Positions 8,342 to 18,539 of a stretch of DNA of 64,000 bases are shown here, in pieces. The stretch spans positions 1 through 64,000 of the forward strand of contig NZ_FOGW01000013.1 of NCBI RefSeq assembly GCF_900111325.1, written 5' to 3'. The notes under the pieces are model-generated. The model saw only the letters and a list, made by a program, of their open reading frames with translations. It ran no database searches and had not been told where the DNA came from. A program made the translations under genes and the position numbers. The DNA comes from Lachnobacterium bovis. GTDB lineage: Bacteria > Bacillota > Clostridia > Lachnospirales > Lachnospiraceae. The stretch's first letter is position 1. Each line of letters begins with the position of its first letter.

Positions 8342-9541
8342 ATGAGTGCACAAGAAAACACAGAAAAAGTTTTAAAAAAGTTACATATAGCAATTTCGAA
8401 AAGTCCAGAATATGAAGGAGATAATAATAAGATTATTGTTGATAAGTATCAAATGATAGGACTACTTAAGAATCTTACTAAATGCATGGGCGAGTTGATG
8501 GAAGAGTATGAAATGACTAAAGCTAGTAAAGATAAAGCTGAAAGAGAATTTCGTAAAAAAAGTGAAGAAATTGTTATAGATGCAAATCATAAAGCAGAAG
8601 ATATTTATGCAGCGTCAGTTTTATATACAGACGAAGCGTTGAATAGTATACAAGATATTATGCAAAGAGCGCAGGACTCGGTAAAAAGAGTATATACTCA
8701 AATGGATGAAAAGTTAGCTGAGCAAAAGCGAATTGTAAAGAGTAATCAATCTGAATTAAAATCACAATTAGAGGGTTTGGTTGATACAGATAAATATCTA
8801 AAGCTTATTGAAGAAAGAAATAGAGAAATAAAAAAAGCAAAAGCTTTACGTGCATCAGGTTTAAAATATCAAAGAAAAAAATTTACACCTTCATATAATA
8901 ACATTCAGCCAGAGGTAAAAATTAATCCTAAGTATTTTGAAAAATTAGGAATGACTATGGATGAAGCTGATAGTGTGGCAAATGATGATTTTGGCGATTT
9001 CGGAAATGTAGCTAATTTTGAACCTTTTACAGGAGAATTAGAATCGTATGATACTAATGAATTAAATGAAGAATATTTACAGGAAATTGCAAAAAATTTT
9101 GATGTAGATAGCTTTATTGAGGAAGAAAGAAGCATTTTACCACAAGAGACTGATATTCAAGTTAATTTAAATTCTGCATATTTTAAAAAGAAGAAAGAAA
9201 ATCAGGAAATCAGTGAAAAGAAAAATAATGATCATACAAAAGATCAAAAATCTGAGCATATACCTTCAAAGGATATAAAGAAAAGAAGTAAGGCTATAAT
9301 TGCAAGGGATAAAGAAAACAGAAATAAAAAAATATATTTAAATCAATCGCCAGAAAAACAAGAAAGACTCAAAAGAGTGTCTGAACCTATAGAGAGATTA
9401 GATTTAGATGATGAAGATGAAGAAATCCTTACGCAAAGAGATAAAATGGATGAGGTTTTCTTGAAAAAATTAAAGGAAGAGGAAGAAAGTGCGTACCGTT
9501 CATTGGCAAATGAAGTACAAAAATTGATGAAAGATAATTAA
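8342..9541 (+). CDS. Conserved coiled-coil protein of unknown function
   Basis: 399 residues, no enzymatic family recognised. Residues about 40-165 are rich in Lys, Glu and Ala in a heptad-like pattern (ELMEEYEMTKASKDKAEREF), suggesting a long coiled coil of the DivIVA/SMC-like style. The remainder is hydrophilic, with an acidic patch near residue 360 (DLDDEDEEIL) and basic Lys-rich stretches. There is no signal peptide or membrane segment, so it is cytoplasmic. aggagag precedes ATG. A scaffold or cell-division-associated role is conceivable but not shown. Confidence 0.7.
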   Translation: MSAQENTEKVLKKLHIAISKSPEYEGDNNKIIVDKYQMIGLLKNLTKCMGELMEEYEMTKASKDKAEREFRKKSEEIVIDANHKAEDIYAASVLYTDEALNSIQDIMQRAQDSVKRVYTQMDEKLAEQKRIVKSNQSELKSQLEGLVDTDKYLKLIEERNREIKKAKALRASGLKYQRKKFTPSYNNIQPEVKINPKYFEKLGMTMDEADSVANDDFGDFGNVANFEPFTGELESYDTNELNEEYLQEIAKNFDVDSFIEEERSILPQETDIQVNLNSAYFKKKKENQEISEKKNNDHTKDQKSEHIPSKDIKKRSKAIIARDKENRNKKIYLNQSPEKQERLKRVSEPIERLDLDDEDEEILTQRDKMDEVFLKKLKEEEESAYRSLANEVQKLMKDN

Positions 9542-9545
9542 ATTC

Positions 9546-9574
9546 TTGCTTTTAGAAGGTACAATAGCTATAAT
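9546..9574 (+). promoter_or_regulatory. Probable promoter of the hydratase gene
   Basis: ttgctt (9546-9551) and tataat (9569-9574) with a 17-base spacer, 36 bases before the ATG. It begins just after the preceding gene stops. Confidence 0.6.
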
Positions 9575-9609
9575 TTTAAAAAGAAATTTTTTTTGAGAGG
9601 AATAAGATT

Positions 9610-11901
9610 ATGAAATTATACGAAAATGGAGCTTATTTAATTAACGGAAAGGAAATAGTTGTAGATTCGAATGAAGCTTTGTTAGAAATAAAAAGCAAAT
9701 TTGGAAAAGATACAACTAAGGAAGAAGCTAGGGAAGAGACTATTGCTAATGGTATTTTACAAAAACACAATGTATCAGGCGATAAAGAAAAATTACAAAT
9801 TAAGTTTGATAAGTTAACATCACATGATATTACATATGTTGGTATTATTCAAACTGCAAGAGCATCAGGATTAGAAAAATTTCCAATACCATATGTTTTG
9901 ACAAATTGTCATAATAGTTTATGTGCAGTAGGTGGTACAATCAACGAAGATGATCACATGTTTGGATTAACAGCTGCAAAAAAATATGGTGGTATTTATG
10001 TTCCACCTCATCAGGCAGTAATTCATCAGTTCGCAAGAGAAATGTTAGCTGGTGGAGGCCAGATGATTTTAGGTTCAGATTCACATACTAGATATGGTGC
10101 CTTAGGTACAATGGCAATTGGTGAAGGTGGACCGGAATTAGTAAAACAGCTTTTGAATAGAACATATGACATAAATCGTCCAGAAGTAGTTGGAATATAT
10201 TTAACAGGTAAACCAATTAAAGGTGTAGGTCCACAAGACGTTGCTTTAGCTTTAATAGGTGCAACTTTTGAAAAAGGTTTCGTAAAAAATAGAGTAATGG
10301 AATTTGTTGGACCAGGTGTTAAGGAGTTAACAGTTGATTTTCGAATTGGCGTTGATGTAATGACAACTGAGACAACATGTTTATCTTCAATTTGGGAAAC
10401 AGATAATGCAGTAAAAGACTTTTTAGATATGCATGGAAGAATAGGAGATTATAAAGAATTAATTCCTGGCGAAGTGACATATTACGATAAATTTATTGAA
10501 TTAGATTTAAGTAAAATTAAACCAATGATAGCTATGCCTTTCCATCCAAGTAATACGTATACTATTGAAGAACTAAACAAAAATTTAATAGATATTTTAG
10601 ATGATTGCGAGAAAAGAGCTAAAGTAAGTTTCGATGGAAAAGTAGATTTAGACTTAAAGAGCAAAGTAAGAAACGGAAAATTATACGTAGATCAAGGAAT
10701 TATAGCAGGTTGTGCAGGTGGTGGATTTGAAAATATTTGCGATGCAGCAGATATTTTAAAAGGTTCATCAATTGGTTCTGATGAATTTACACTTAGTGTT
10801 TATCCAGCATCAACACCAGTTTATATGGAATTAGTGAAAAATGGAGCAGTTGCTAATTTAATGGCTTCAGGAGCAATTGTTAAGACTGCATTCTGTGGTC
10901 CATGTTTTGGAGCAGGAGATACTCCAGCAAATAATGCCTTCTCTATTAGACATTCTACAAGAAACTTCCCTAACAGAGAAGGTTCAAAAGTTCAAGATGG
11001 ACAGATTGCATCTGTTGCATTAATGGATGCTAGATCAATTGCAGCAACAGCGGCTAATGGTGGATATTTAACAGCAGCAACTGAAATTGATGTAAATTAT
11101 ACAAAACCTAAATATTTCTATGATAGTACAATTTACGAAAACAGAGTTTTTGATAGTAAGGGAAAAGCAGATTCAAGTGTAGAATTAAAATTCGGTCCAA
11201 ACATTAAGGATTGGCCAAAGATGAGTGCACTTCCTGATAATTTGGTCTTAAAAGTTGTTTCAGAGATTCATGATCCAGTTACAACAACTGATGAATTAAT
11301 TCCATCAGGTGAAACATCTTCATATAGATCAAATCCATTGAAATTGGCTGAATTTGCACTTTCAAGAAAAGATCCACAATATGTTGAAAGAGCAAAAGAA
11401 ATTCAAAAAGCACAAAAAGCAGTTGAAGAAGATAAATGTCCAGTTTCTATTGTAGATGAAATAAAACCTATTATGGATGTTATACATAAAGAATTCAAAG
11501 GTGTAAAAAGAGAAAACCTTGGATTTGGAAGTACAATATTTGCTGTAAAACCAGGTGATGGATCAGCTAGAGAACAAGCTGCATCATGTCAAAAAGTTCT
11601 TGGGGGATGGGCAAATATTGCAAATGAATATGCGACAAAGAGATATCGTAGCAATTTAATTAATTGGGGTATGATTCCATTTTTGATAAAAGAAGGAAAA
11701 TTACCATTTGAAAATTTAGATTATATTTTTATTCCGGATATTAAAAAGTCTATTTCTGATGGAAAGACAGAATTTGATGCCTATTTAATTAAAGATGGAC
11801 AAAAACATTTATTCAAATTAGGAATGGATCCTTTAACAGATAATGAAAAAGAAATTATTTTAAAAGGATGTTTGATTAATTATTACAAGAGTCAAATGTA
11901 A
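9610..11901 (+). CDS. Aconitase-family hydratase
   Basis: 763 residues, an iron-sulfur hydro-lyase of the aconitase superfamily, probably interconverting citrate and isocitrate. Conserved blocks are LGSDSHTRYGALGTMAIGEGG, IIAGCAGGGFENICDAA and AFCGPCFGAGDTP. The last two supply the cysteines expected to hold the 4Fe-4S cluster. A C-terminal swivel domain ends with RYRSNLINWGMIPF. The protein is shorter and differently arranged from AcnA and AcnB, matching the 750-770-residue clostridial hydratase group, so the exact substrate is uncertain. No citrate synthase or isocitrate dehydrogenase gene is nearby. ggaata precedes the ATG. Confidence 0.88.
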   Translation: MKLYENGAYLINGKEIVVDSNEALLEIKSKFGKDTTKEEAREETIANGILQKHNVSGDKEKLQIKFDKLTSHDITYVGIIQTARASGLEKFPIPYVLTNCHNSLCAVGGTINEDDHMFGLTAAKKYGGIYVPPHQAVIHQFAREMLAGGGQMILGSDSHTRYGALGTMAIGEGGPELVKQLLNRTYDINRPEVVGIYLTGKPIKGVGPQDVALALIGATFEKGFVKNRVMEFVGPGVKELTVDFRIGVDVMTTETTCLSSIWETDNAVKDFLDMHGRIGDYKELIPGEVTYYDKFIELDLSKIKPMIAMPFHPSNTYTIEELNKNLIDILDDCEKRAKVSFDGKVDLDLKSKVRNGKLYVDQGIIAGCAGGGFENICDAADILKGSSIGSDEFTLSVYPASTPVYMELVKNGAVANLMASGAIVKTAFCGPCFGAGDTPANNAFSIRHSTRNFPNREGSKVQDGQIASVALMDARSIAATAANGGYLTAATEIDVNYTKPKYFYDSTIYENRVFDSKGKADSSVELKFGPNIKDWPKMSALPDNLVLKVVSEIHDPVTTTDELIPSGETSSYRSNPLKLAEFALSRKDPQYVERAKEIQKAQKAVEEDKCPVSIVDEIKPIMDVIHKEFKGVKRENLGFGSTIFAVKPGDGSAREQAASCQKVLGGWANIANEYATKRYRSNLINWGMIPFLIKEGKLPFENLDYIFIPDIKKSISDGKTEFDAYLIKDGQKHLFKLGMDPLTDNEKEIILKGCLINYYKSQM

Positions 11902-11960
11902 ATTATATGTAAAAAAGGTTATATCTAGAATAAATACATAAAAAAAAAAGGAGCTTAAAA

Positions 11961-13325
11961 TTGCAAAATAAAAAAAATGAAAAAGAGTTGGAAGAATATT
12001 TAAAAATAGGAATTACACTTTTTTTAACTCTTTCAAGTGTTATAGTCTTCTTTTTTGTGATATACAGGTTTGATAGTTTTGCTGATATTTCAGCAAAGCT
12101 AATTAGAACTGGTCAGCCTATTATAATTGGTGCGGCAATAGCATACATATTAAATCCTGTAATGAAATTTTGGGAAAAGCAGATTCACAAGATTGCGCCT
12201 AAATTTATTAAGGATGAAAAAAAAGAAAAAGGTTTTACTCGAGCCTTAGCAGTTACAGCATCAATTACAGTGTTTATTATTTTGATTTTCTTATTAATAG
12301 CATCTATTGTTCCTGCAACAATGGAAAGTATTAGTAATTTAATATCACGTTTTCCAACTGAAATGAGAAATTTTACTAAATGGATGACAAAATTATTACA
12401 ATCAGATAGTAGAGCATCAGAAGTTGCGAAGACAACGATGAATAAAGTGACACAAGAATTCGAAAAATGGACAAAGGGTGATTTATTACCACAAATTCAA
12501 AGATACTTAACACAAATAACAAGTGGTGTAGTTAGTATAGTTACAGGATTTTTTAATTGTTTTATAGGATTAATAGTAGCAATATATTTGATGGGAATTC
12601 AAGAACAATTAAAGGGACAAAGTAAAAAAATAATATATGCAATATTTAAACCTAAAACAGCTAATGAATTGATTGAGATAATACGTCATTCAAATTCTAT
12701 TTTTGGTGGATTTATTACAGGAAAAATAATTGATTCAGCAATATTAGGAGTTATTTGTTACATTGGGTGTTTATTCTTAAATATACCAAATGAAATTTTA
12801 GTTGCAGTAATAATAGGTGTGACTAATTTGATTCCATTTTTTGGACAATTTATTGGAGCTGTTCCAACATTGCTTATAACATTAATTCAAAGTCCAATTC
12901 ATGCTTTGTATTTGTTAATTTTTATGGTTATTTTACAGCAAATTGATGGTAATATCATTGGACCAAAAATTATTGGTAACACAACAGGATTATCTTCATT
13001 CTGGGTTATGTTTTCAATTTTAATTTTTGGAGGAATGTTTGGATTTGTTGGAATGTTACTAGGAGTACCAATTTTTGGTGTTATCTACTATTTAGTAACA
13101 AAAGTAGTAAACAATATTTTGAGAAAAAAAGAATTGGAATTAGAAACAACTGCATATATAGATGTAGTTAAGGTAGATGAGAAAACAAACGATCTTGTTT
13201 ACGAAAAATTAAATGACCAAAAAGGTGACAATAAATCATCTAGAGAAAAAAAGAATGAGAATTTTTTAATAAAAAAAATAAAAAATAAAGATAAAAATTC
13301 AAATTCAGAAAAAGATAAAAAGTAA
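11961..13325 (+). CDS. AI-2E (PerM/YtvI-type) family membrane transporter
   Basis: 454 residues with about seven to eight hydrophobic segments, beginning at residues 15-40 and 50-65. The C-terminal half holds the family hallmarks: GFITGKIIDSAILG, NLIPFFGQFIGAVP and QQIDGNIIGPKIIG. The family covers putative exporters of signalling molecules or ions; substrates are mostly unknown. The C-terminus (about 385-454) is a highly charged Lys/Asp tail with long runs of Lys. The start is TTG at 11961, with aaggag eight bases upstream; no closer ATG fits. A terminator follows, so it is the end of its unit. Confidence 0.88.
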   Translation: MQNKKNEKELEEYLKIGITLFLTLSSVIVFFFVIYRFDSFADISAKLIRTGQPIIIGAAIAYILNPVMKFWEKQIHKIAPKFIKDEKKEKGFTRALAVTASITVFIILIFLLIASIVPATMESISNLISRFPTEMRNFTKWMTKLLQSDSRASEVAKTTMNKVTQEFEKWTKGDLLPQIQRYLTQITSGVVSIVTGFFNCFIGLIVAIYLMGIQEQLKGQSKKIIYAIFKPKTANELIEIIRHSNSIFGGFITGKIIDSAILGVICYIGCLFLNIPNEILVAVIIGVTNLIPFFGQFIGAVPTLLITLIQSPIHALYLLIFMVILQQIDGNIIGPKIIGNTTGLSSFWVMFSILIFGGMFGFVGMLLGVPIFGVIYYLVTKVVNNILRKKELELETTAYIDVVKVDEKTNDLVYEKLNDQKGDNKSSREKKNENFLIKKIKNKDKNSNSEKDKK

Positions 13326-13370
13326 TTTTTTTGATTTAAAATTAAATATTTAATACTAAAAAAGAAAAAT

Positions 13371-13412
13371 GTACAGTTATGTGAAAAAAATAAACGTAAC
13401 TGTACTTTTTTT
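13371..13412 (+). terminator. Intrinsic terminator after the AI-2E transporter gene
   Basis: gtacagttatgt (13371-13382) pairs with acgtaactgtac (13394-13405) with one mismatch, and seven T follow. An A-rich stretch lies upstream. Confidence 0.88.
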
Positions 13413-13422
13413 GCGTGTTTTT

Positions 13423-13451
13423 TTGACATACATTCGCTGCTATGTTACACT
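13423..13451 (+). promoter_or_regulatory. Sigma-A-type promoter for the TPR/ATPase gene
   Basis: ttgaca (13423-13428), a 17-base spacer and tacact (13446-13451). It lies ten bases after the preceding terminator. The predicted leader to the TTG start at 13603 is about 145 bases; I see no known riboswitch in it. Confidence 0.75.
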
Positions 13452-13602
13452 AAAATATATATAATTAGCTACAGTTGGCTAGTTGTGTATATATATGGAA
13501 TAATTGACGGTAATACTGACACTTTTGTTACTGATAACTTTAGACAAGTGAGTAATTGTACTAGAAACAATTAAAAAATCATTCACAATGAGGTGACAGG
13601 AA

Positions 13603-16527
13603 TTGGATAAATATGAATATAATTTAAAATTAGATGAAATAAAAAATCTATACAAGGATAGTAAATTTGAGGCGGCGGCTAAAGTTGCAGATGGGATTAA
13701 TTGGAATAAAGTTAAGAACGTTAATATTTTAGTAAAAGTCGGTGAAATTTACGAAAAATTAGGTAGATTAGAAGACGCTAGAGAAATTCTTATTTTAGCA
13801 TATAATCGTTCTCCTTTAGGCAGAAATATCATTTATAAATTAGCAAAATTAGCATTAAAATTAAATGATATCGAGAGTGCAAATGAATATTATGATGAGT
13901 TTGTTGAAATTGGACCAAATGATGTATTAAAGTTTGCATTAAAATATGAAATTAAAAGAGCTACTGGGGCTACAACAGAGGAATTAATTCCAATACTAGA
14001 AAGTTTAAAAGAGCACGAGTACACAGAAGAATGGGCATATGAACTTGCATATTTATATCATAAAGCAAATATGGTTCAAAAATGTGTAGCAGCGTGTGAT
14101 GAACTTATTTTATGGTTTGGTGATGGTCCATATGTCGAGAGAGCACTCGAATTAAAAATCTTATATCATCCACTAACAAAAAAACAAGAAGAGAAATATA
14201 AAAAATTTCATTTAGATGATGAGAAGATACAAAAAATCGAAGAACTTGTTGATCAAAATGAATTACCTGAGGCAACTGATCAAAATGAAAATAAAGAAAA
14301 TGAAGAGAAATATGATACTGATTCATTAAAAAAATCTCTTGAAGATTATATTGAGCAAATTAAAAAAGCTGATAATCGTGATCAAATTGAAGAAAATCTT
14401 GATAATATCAAGAAATTGGTAGTTGATATGCCTTATTTAAAAGTTGTTCAAATTGATGATGAGATTTTGAAAAAAACTAAAAATATTGAAACTGACGAAG
14501 AAATTGATGGTTCTTTAAAATTGAATTTTAAAGAGTTATTGAGTGAAGAATCTGAAGGTAAAATTAATATTACAAAATCAGAAGATGAAAGCGAAAATGA
14601 ACAGCTTAGTATTGATGATATTCTTGGTAAATGGGAAAAAACTAAACGTGCAGCAGAAACTGCATTAAAGAATGCCGAAGAAAAGAAATTGAATTCTTCA
14701 AGAGCGAGAGCATTAGCTGTTGCAGAAGATATTTTAAAGAGATTAAATGAGGTTATTCCTAAGTTAGAGGAAGGTCATTCTCCAAAAGAGTTACTAGAGA
14801 GAGAATATTTGAAAGATAAATATGATTTAATTGAAGCTGCAAGAGAACACAATCTTGGAATTGAATTAGATCCAGATAAGATTAAACAAAGAGAAACTGT
14901 CAAAGAACAAAAAGAGATAAAAAAAGCTATAGAGGCAGAAAGAGCAGTTTCAGATATTTATAATTCAGATATTAATGAAACACCAGTAACTCGTGAAAGA
15001 GCAGAAGCTGTTGATTTATCAGAAGATGATAAAGCAGAAACAAATGAATTTGATGAACAAGAGCAATCAGAAAATGATTCTTTAGAAAAATCAGAAGAAA
15101 ATGTTGAAGAGAATTTATCAGTCTCAGCAGAGTCTATTAATGAAGTAATTAATACAGAATCTTCAATTGAAACAGAACAAAACGAAGAAGCAACAGTAGA
15201 AGAAAATGTCTCAAATGAATATAAAAAAGTTAATGATACAGATGTTTCTGAGTCAAAAGAAAACAATTTTGAAGAAGAATCAGTTAAAGAAGAAATTTCT
15301 TCAAATGATGATTCAGTTAATTCAGAAGAAAATAGCATTGAAGATGTAGAAAAGTCTGAGAGTGAAGAGGAATTATCAGAAGAAGATAACAACGATTCTT
15401 CAGAGAATGAAGCTGATAAAGTTGAAAACATTGGTGAAGAAGCATGGAATGGTATTTGTAATATATTAAGTACAGTGTTCAAATCTAATGATAATGAAGA
15501 TATAGAACAAGATACGGTAAATGAATTATTAGATAAGAATGATGAAATAGCAGACAAAACAGGTGTATTAGTTGACTTTGATTCTGTTAAATCAACATCA
15601 AACAAAAAGGATGATAATACAGAAGTAAAAGATAACAATATTATCACTGAAGAAACTAAACCAATGCCTACTAGAGAAGAACTTGAAGAAGAAATAAAGA
15701 AACAGTTATCTGAGAAGAAGGCGGAGAGAAGTAAACTTGTTAAAAAAGAAACAGAGTTAGTTGAAGAACTCACTAAAGAGCAAAAATCAATTTTCTCTTA
15801 TTTTGTACCAATTAAAGGTATGGAAAAACAGCTATGCCAAGTTTTAACAGGATTGAAAGAAAGATTAAAGGATAATTCAAATGCTAACGAAAGAAACTTA
15901 ATTGTCCAAGGTACAAGAGGTTGTGGTAAAACTGTTTTAACAACTGGAATTATTAAAATTTTACAGGAAGAAACAGGTAAACCAGAAGGAAGAGTTGGTA
16001 AAATACAAGCTTCTGCATTAAACAAAAAAGATATCAATAAATTAATTAAAAAGGTATCTGGTGGATGTTTAATTGTAGAAAATGTTTGTGAATTAACTAA
16101 AAAAACAGCAGTTGCATTATCACTATTAATGGAACATGATACAAGTGGAATGCTTATTATTTTTGAGGATACACCAAGTGGAATTGAAAAAGCATTTTCT
16201 TTAGATGCTGGTTTAGAGAAGAAATTCTCTGAAAAAATTACAGTACCAATTTTTAACAATGATGAATTGGTAGCTTTTGGTAAAGCATATTGCTCAGAAT
16301 TAGGATATGCTATTGAAGAAATGGCGATACTTGCACTTTATAATAGAATTAATAATATTCAAAGATTAGATCAAGCAACTACAATTTCGGAAGTAAAAGA
16401 TATAATTGATGAAGCTATTATAAACGAAAGAAAAAGAAGTCGTATAAAAGCGTTTTCTAGATTTAGCAATAAAAAACGCTATACAGAAGATAACAGAATC
16501 ATCTTAAGAGAGAAGGATTTTGAATAA
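13603..16527 (+). CDS. TPR-acidic linker-AAA-type ATPase protein, function unknown
   Basis: 974 residues in three parts. Residues about 1-200 look like tetratricopeptide repeats (alternating helices such as GEIYEKLGRLEDAREILILAY). Residues about 220-700 are extremely acidic and Ser/Glu-rich, probably disordered, with Ala/Lys/Glu helices near 345-440. Residues about 720-945 are a P-loop ATPase: Walker A GTRGCGKT at 770-777, a Walker B-like GGCLIVENV and an arginine-rich end. The start is TTG at 13603, seven bases after gaggtg. glgB follows after 32 bases and is probably co-transcribed. The ATPase resembles AAA loaders that remodel partners; a link to glycogen metabolism is only positional. Confidence 0.75.
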   Translation: MDKYEYNLKLDEIKNLYKDSKFEAAAKVADGINWNKVKNVNILVKVGEIYEKLGRLEDAREILILAYNRSPLGRNIIYKLAKLALKLNDIESANEYYDEFVEIGPNDVLKFALKYEIKRATGATTEELIPILESLKEHEYTEEWAYELAYLYHKANMVQKCVAACDELILWFGDGPYVERALELKILYHPLTKKQEEKYKKFHLDDEKIQKIEELVDQNELPEATDQNENKENEEKYDTDSLKKSLEDYIEQIKKADNRDQIEENLDNIKKLVVDMPYLKVVQIDDEILKKTKNIETDEEIDGSLKLNFKELLSEESEGKINITKSEDESENEQLSIDDILGKWEKTKRAAETALKNAEEKKLNSSRARALAVAEDILKRLNEVIPKLEEGHSPKELLEREYLKDKYDLIEAAREHNLGIELDPDKIKQRETVKEQKEIKKAIEAERAVSDIYNSDINETPVTRERAEAVDLSEDDKAETNEFDEQEQSENDSLEKSEENVEENLSVSAESINEVINTESSIETEQNEEATVEENVSNEYKKVNDTDVSESKENNFEEESVKEEISSNDDSVNSEENSIEDVEKSESEEELSEEDNNDSSENEADKVENIGEEAWNGICNILSTVFKSNDNEDIEQDTVNELLDKNDEIADKTGVLVDFDSVKSTSNKKDDNTEVKDNNIITEETKPMPTREELEEEIKKQLSEKKAERSKLVKKETELVEELTKEQKSIFSYFVPIKGMEKQLCQVLTGLKERLKDNSNANERNLIVQGTRGCGKTVLTTGIIKILQEETGKPEGRVGKIQASALNKKDINKLIKKVSGGCLIVENVCELTKKTAVALSLLMEHDTSGMLIIFEDTPSGIEKAFSLDAGLEKKFSEKITVPIFNNDELVAFGKAYCSELGYAIEEMAILALYNRINNIQRLDQATTISEVKDIIDEAIINERKRSRIKAFSRFSNKKRYTEDNRIILREKDFE

Positions 16528-16559
16528 TAAAAATTAAATATATTTTGGAGGAGAGTAGT

Positions 16560-18464
16560 ATGAGTAACTTTACTGAAATGGACAGCTATTTGTTTGGGCA
16601 GGCGACACACTATGAAATTTACGAGAAGTTAGGAGCTCATGTGTGCAAAAAAGATGGAAAAAAAGGGGTTGTATTTGATCTTTGGGCACCACATGCTAAG
16701 CAAGTATTTTTAATAGGCCAATTTAACGACTGGAATGAGACATCACATGAGATGGTTAAACTCGGAGATGATAAAAATGGCATTTTTGAACTTTTTGTAG
16801 AAGGTGTAAAAGAGGAATCTTTATATAAATATTTGATTATCACAGAAGATGGTAAGAAATTATACAAAGCTGATCCATATGCTTCATATGCAGAATTACG
16901 TCCAGGTACAGCTTCAGCTGTATATGATACATCTAAGTTTAAATGGACAGACAAGAAATGGATGAATGAAAGAGCTAAAAAGACAGAAGAAGATGTCTAT
17001 AAAGAGCCAATTGCAATTTATGAATGTCATCCAGGATCATGGGTAAGACATCCAGGAAGAGATGATGACGGATTTTATACATATGAAGAATTAGCAAAGA
17101 AACTTATCCCATATGTTAAAGAAATGGGATATACTCATATTGAATTAATGGGTATAGCAGAATATCCTTTTGACGGATCATGGGGATATCAAGTAACAGG
17201 TTATTATGCACCAACATCAAGATATGGAAAACCAGATGAGTTTGCAGCATTTATTAATGAGTGTCATAAAGAAGGAATTGGTGTTATTTTAGATTGGGTT
17301 CCAGCACATTTTCCTAAAGATGCACATGGATTAGCAGAATTTGACGGTCAACCTTTATATGAATATCCAGATCCAAGAAAGGGAGAACACTCTGATTGGG
17401 GAACTAAGATTTTTAATTATGAAAAAAATGAAATTAAGAATTTTCTAATTGGTAGTGCGTTAATGTGGATTGAAAAATATCATGTTGATGGATTAAGAGT
17501 AGATGCAGTTGCATCAATGTTGTATCTTGATTATGGAAAACAAAATGGTGAGTGGATTCCAAATAAATTTGGCGGAAATAAAAACCTTGAAGCAGTTGAA
17601 TTCTTCAAACATATTAATACAGTTGTATTAGGAAGAAATCATGGAACACTTATGATCGCAGAAGAATCGACAGCTTGGCCAAAAGTAACAGGTAAGGCAA
17701 ATGAAGATGGATTGAACTTTACATATAAATGGAATATGGGATGGATGCATGACTTTCTAGATTATATGAAATTAGATCCATATTTTAGAAAAAATAATCA
17801 TAACAAAATGACATTTGCAATGAGCTATAACGAAAGTGAAAAATACATTTTAGTATTATCACATGATGAAGTAGTACATTTGAAATGTTCTATGATTAAT
17901 AAGATGCCAGGTTACGAAGTTGACAAATTTAAAAATTTGATGGCTGGTTATGCCTTTATGATGGGACACCCAGGTAAGAAATTATTATTTATGGGTCAGG
18001 AATTCGCACAATTACAAGAGTGGAGCGAAAAAAGAGAACTTGATTGGTATCTTCTAGAAAATCCTAGACATAAATTTATGCAAGATTGGGTTAAGGCATT
18101 ATTACATTTGTACAGAGAAAATAAGGGTATGTATGAGTTAGATCACAGTTGGAAAGGTTTCGAATGGATTAATGCTAACGATGCAGACAGAAGTATTTTT
18201 AGTTTTGTTAGAAAAAGCGAAGATGGAAAAAATAATTTATTGTTTGTAATCAACTTTACACCAATGGAAAGATTAGATTATAGAGTGGGTGTTTTGGAGA
18301 AAAAGACATATAAATTAGTCTTAGATAGCGATGATGCCAAATTTGGTGGTACTTCATCACATAAAAAAGCTTCATATAAAGCAGAAGAAAAAGAATGTGA
18401 TAATAAAAAGTATTCATTCGCATATCCATTACCAGCATATGGTGTGGCAGTATTTAAATATTAA
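16560..18464 (+). CDS. glgB: 1,4-alpha-glucan branching enzyme
   Basis: 634 residues. It forms alpha-1,6 branches in glycogen by cutting and transferring alpha-1,4 chains. An N-terminal CBM48 domain (about 25-115) is followed by the GH13 barrel and an all-beta C-terminal domain. Catalytic residues are Asp315 (LRVDAVAS), Glu368 (MIAEES) and Asp436 (SHDEVVH), the classical GH13 triad. ATG at 16560 is used because ggagg lies ten bases before it; a TTG 15 bases upstream would sit inside that site. No other glycogen genes are in the window, which is unusual because glgB is often with glgC/D/A. Confidence 0.94.
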   Translation: MSNFTEMDSYLFGQATHYEIYEKLGAHVCKKDGKKGVVFDLWAPHAKQVFLIGQFNDWNETSHEMVKLGDDKNGIFELFVEGVKEESLYKYLIITEDGKKLYKADPYASYAELRPGTASAVYDTSKFKWTDKKWMNERAKKTEEDVYKEPIAIYECHPGSWVRHPGRDDDGFYTYEELAKKLIPYVKEMGYTHIELMGIAEYPFDGSWGYQVTGYYAPTSRYGKPDEFAAFINECHKEGIGVILDWVPAHFPKDAHGLAEFDGQPLYEYPDPRKGEHSDWGTKIFNYEKNEIKNFLIGSALMWIEKYHVDGLRVDAVASMLYLDYGKQNGEWIPNKFGGNKNLEAVEFFKHINTVVLGRNHGTLMIAEESTAWPKVTGKANEDGLNFTYKWNMGWMHDFLDYMKLDPYFRKNNHNKMTFAMSYNESEKYILVLSHDEVVHLKCSMINKMPGYEVDKFKNLMAGYAFMMGHPGKKLLFMGQEFAQLQEWSEKRELDWYLLENPRHKFMQDWVKALLHLYRENKGMYELDHSWKGFEWINANDADRSIFSFVRKSEDGKNNLLFVINFTPMERLDYRVGVLEKKTYKLVLDSDDAKFGGTSSHKKASYKAEEKECDNKKYSFAYPLPAYGVAVFKY

Positions 18465-18489
18465 GTGACTGTTTTTAGTATGCTTTGCT

Positions 18490-18515
18490 GTCGATATACT
18501 ATATAAGTATAGTAT
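18490..18515 (+). promoter_or_regulatory. Sigma-28-like -10 motif overlapping an 8-bp palindrome
   Basis: gtcgatat (18490-18497) resembles the -10 of flagellar sigma-28 promoters and shares gtcgata with the site before the flagellin gene. A matching -35 (taaa/taag) at 14-16 bases is not present, so promoter function is doubtful. The perfect palindrome atactata-taag-tatagtat (18496-18515) overlaps it, 25 bases before the next gene, and could be an operator or an mRNA hairpin. Confidence 0.4.
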
Positions 18516-18539
18516 TGAAGTGACAAGCGAGGGATAACT

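Noticed and set aside
14958..15773. 271-codon Ser-rich minus-strand frame inside the TPR/ATPase gene
   Set aside because: It is the antisense shadow of the acidic Glu/Ser linker; composition is explained by GAA/TCA codons of the real gene.
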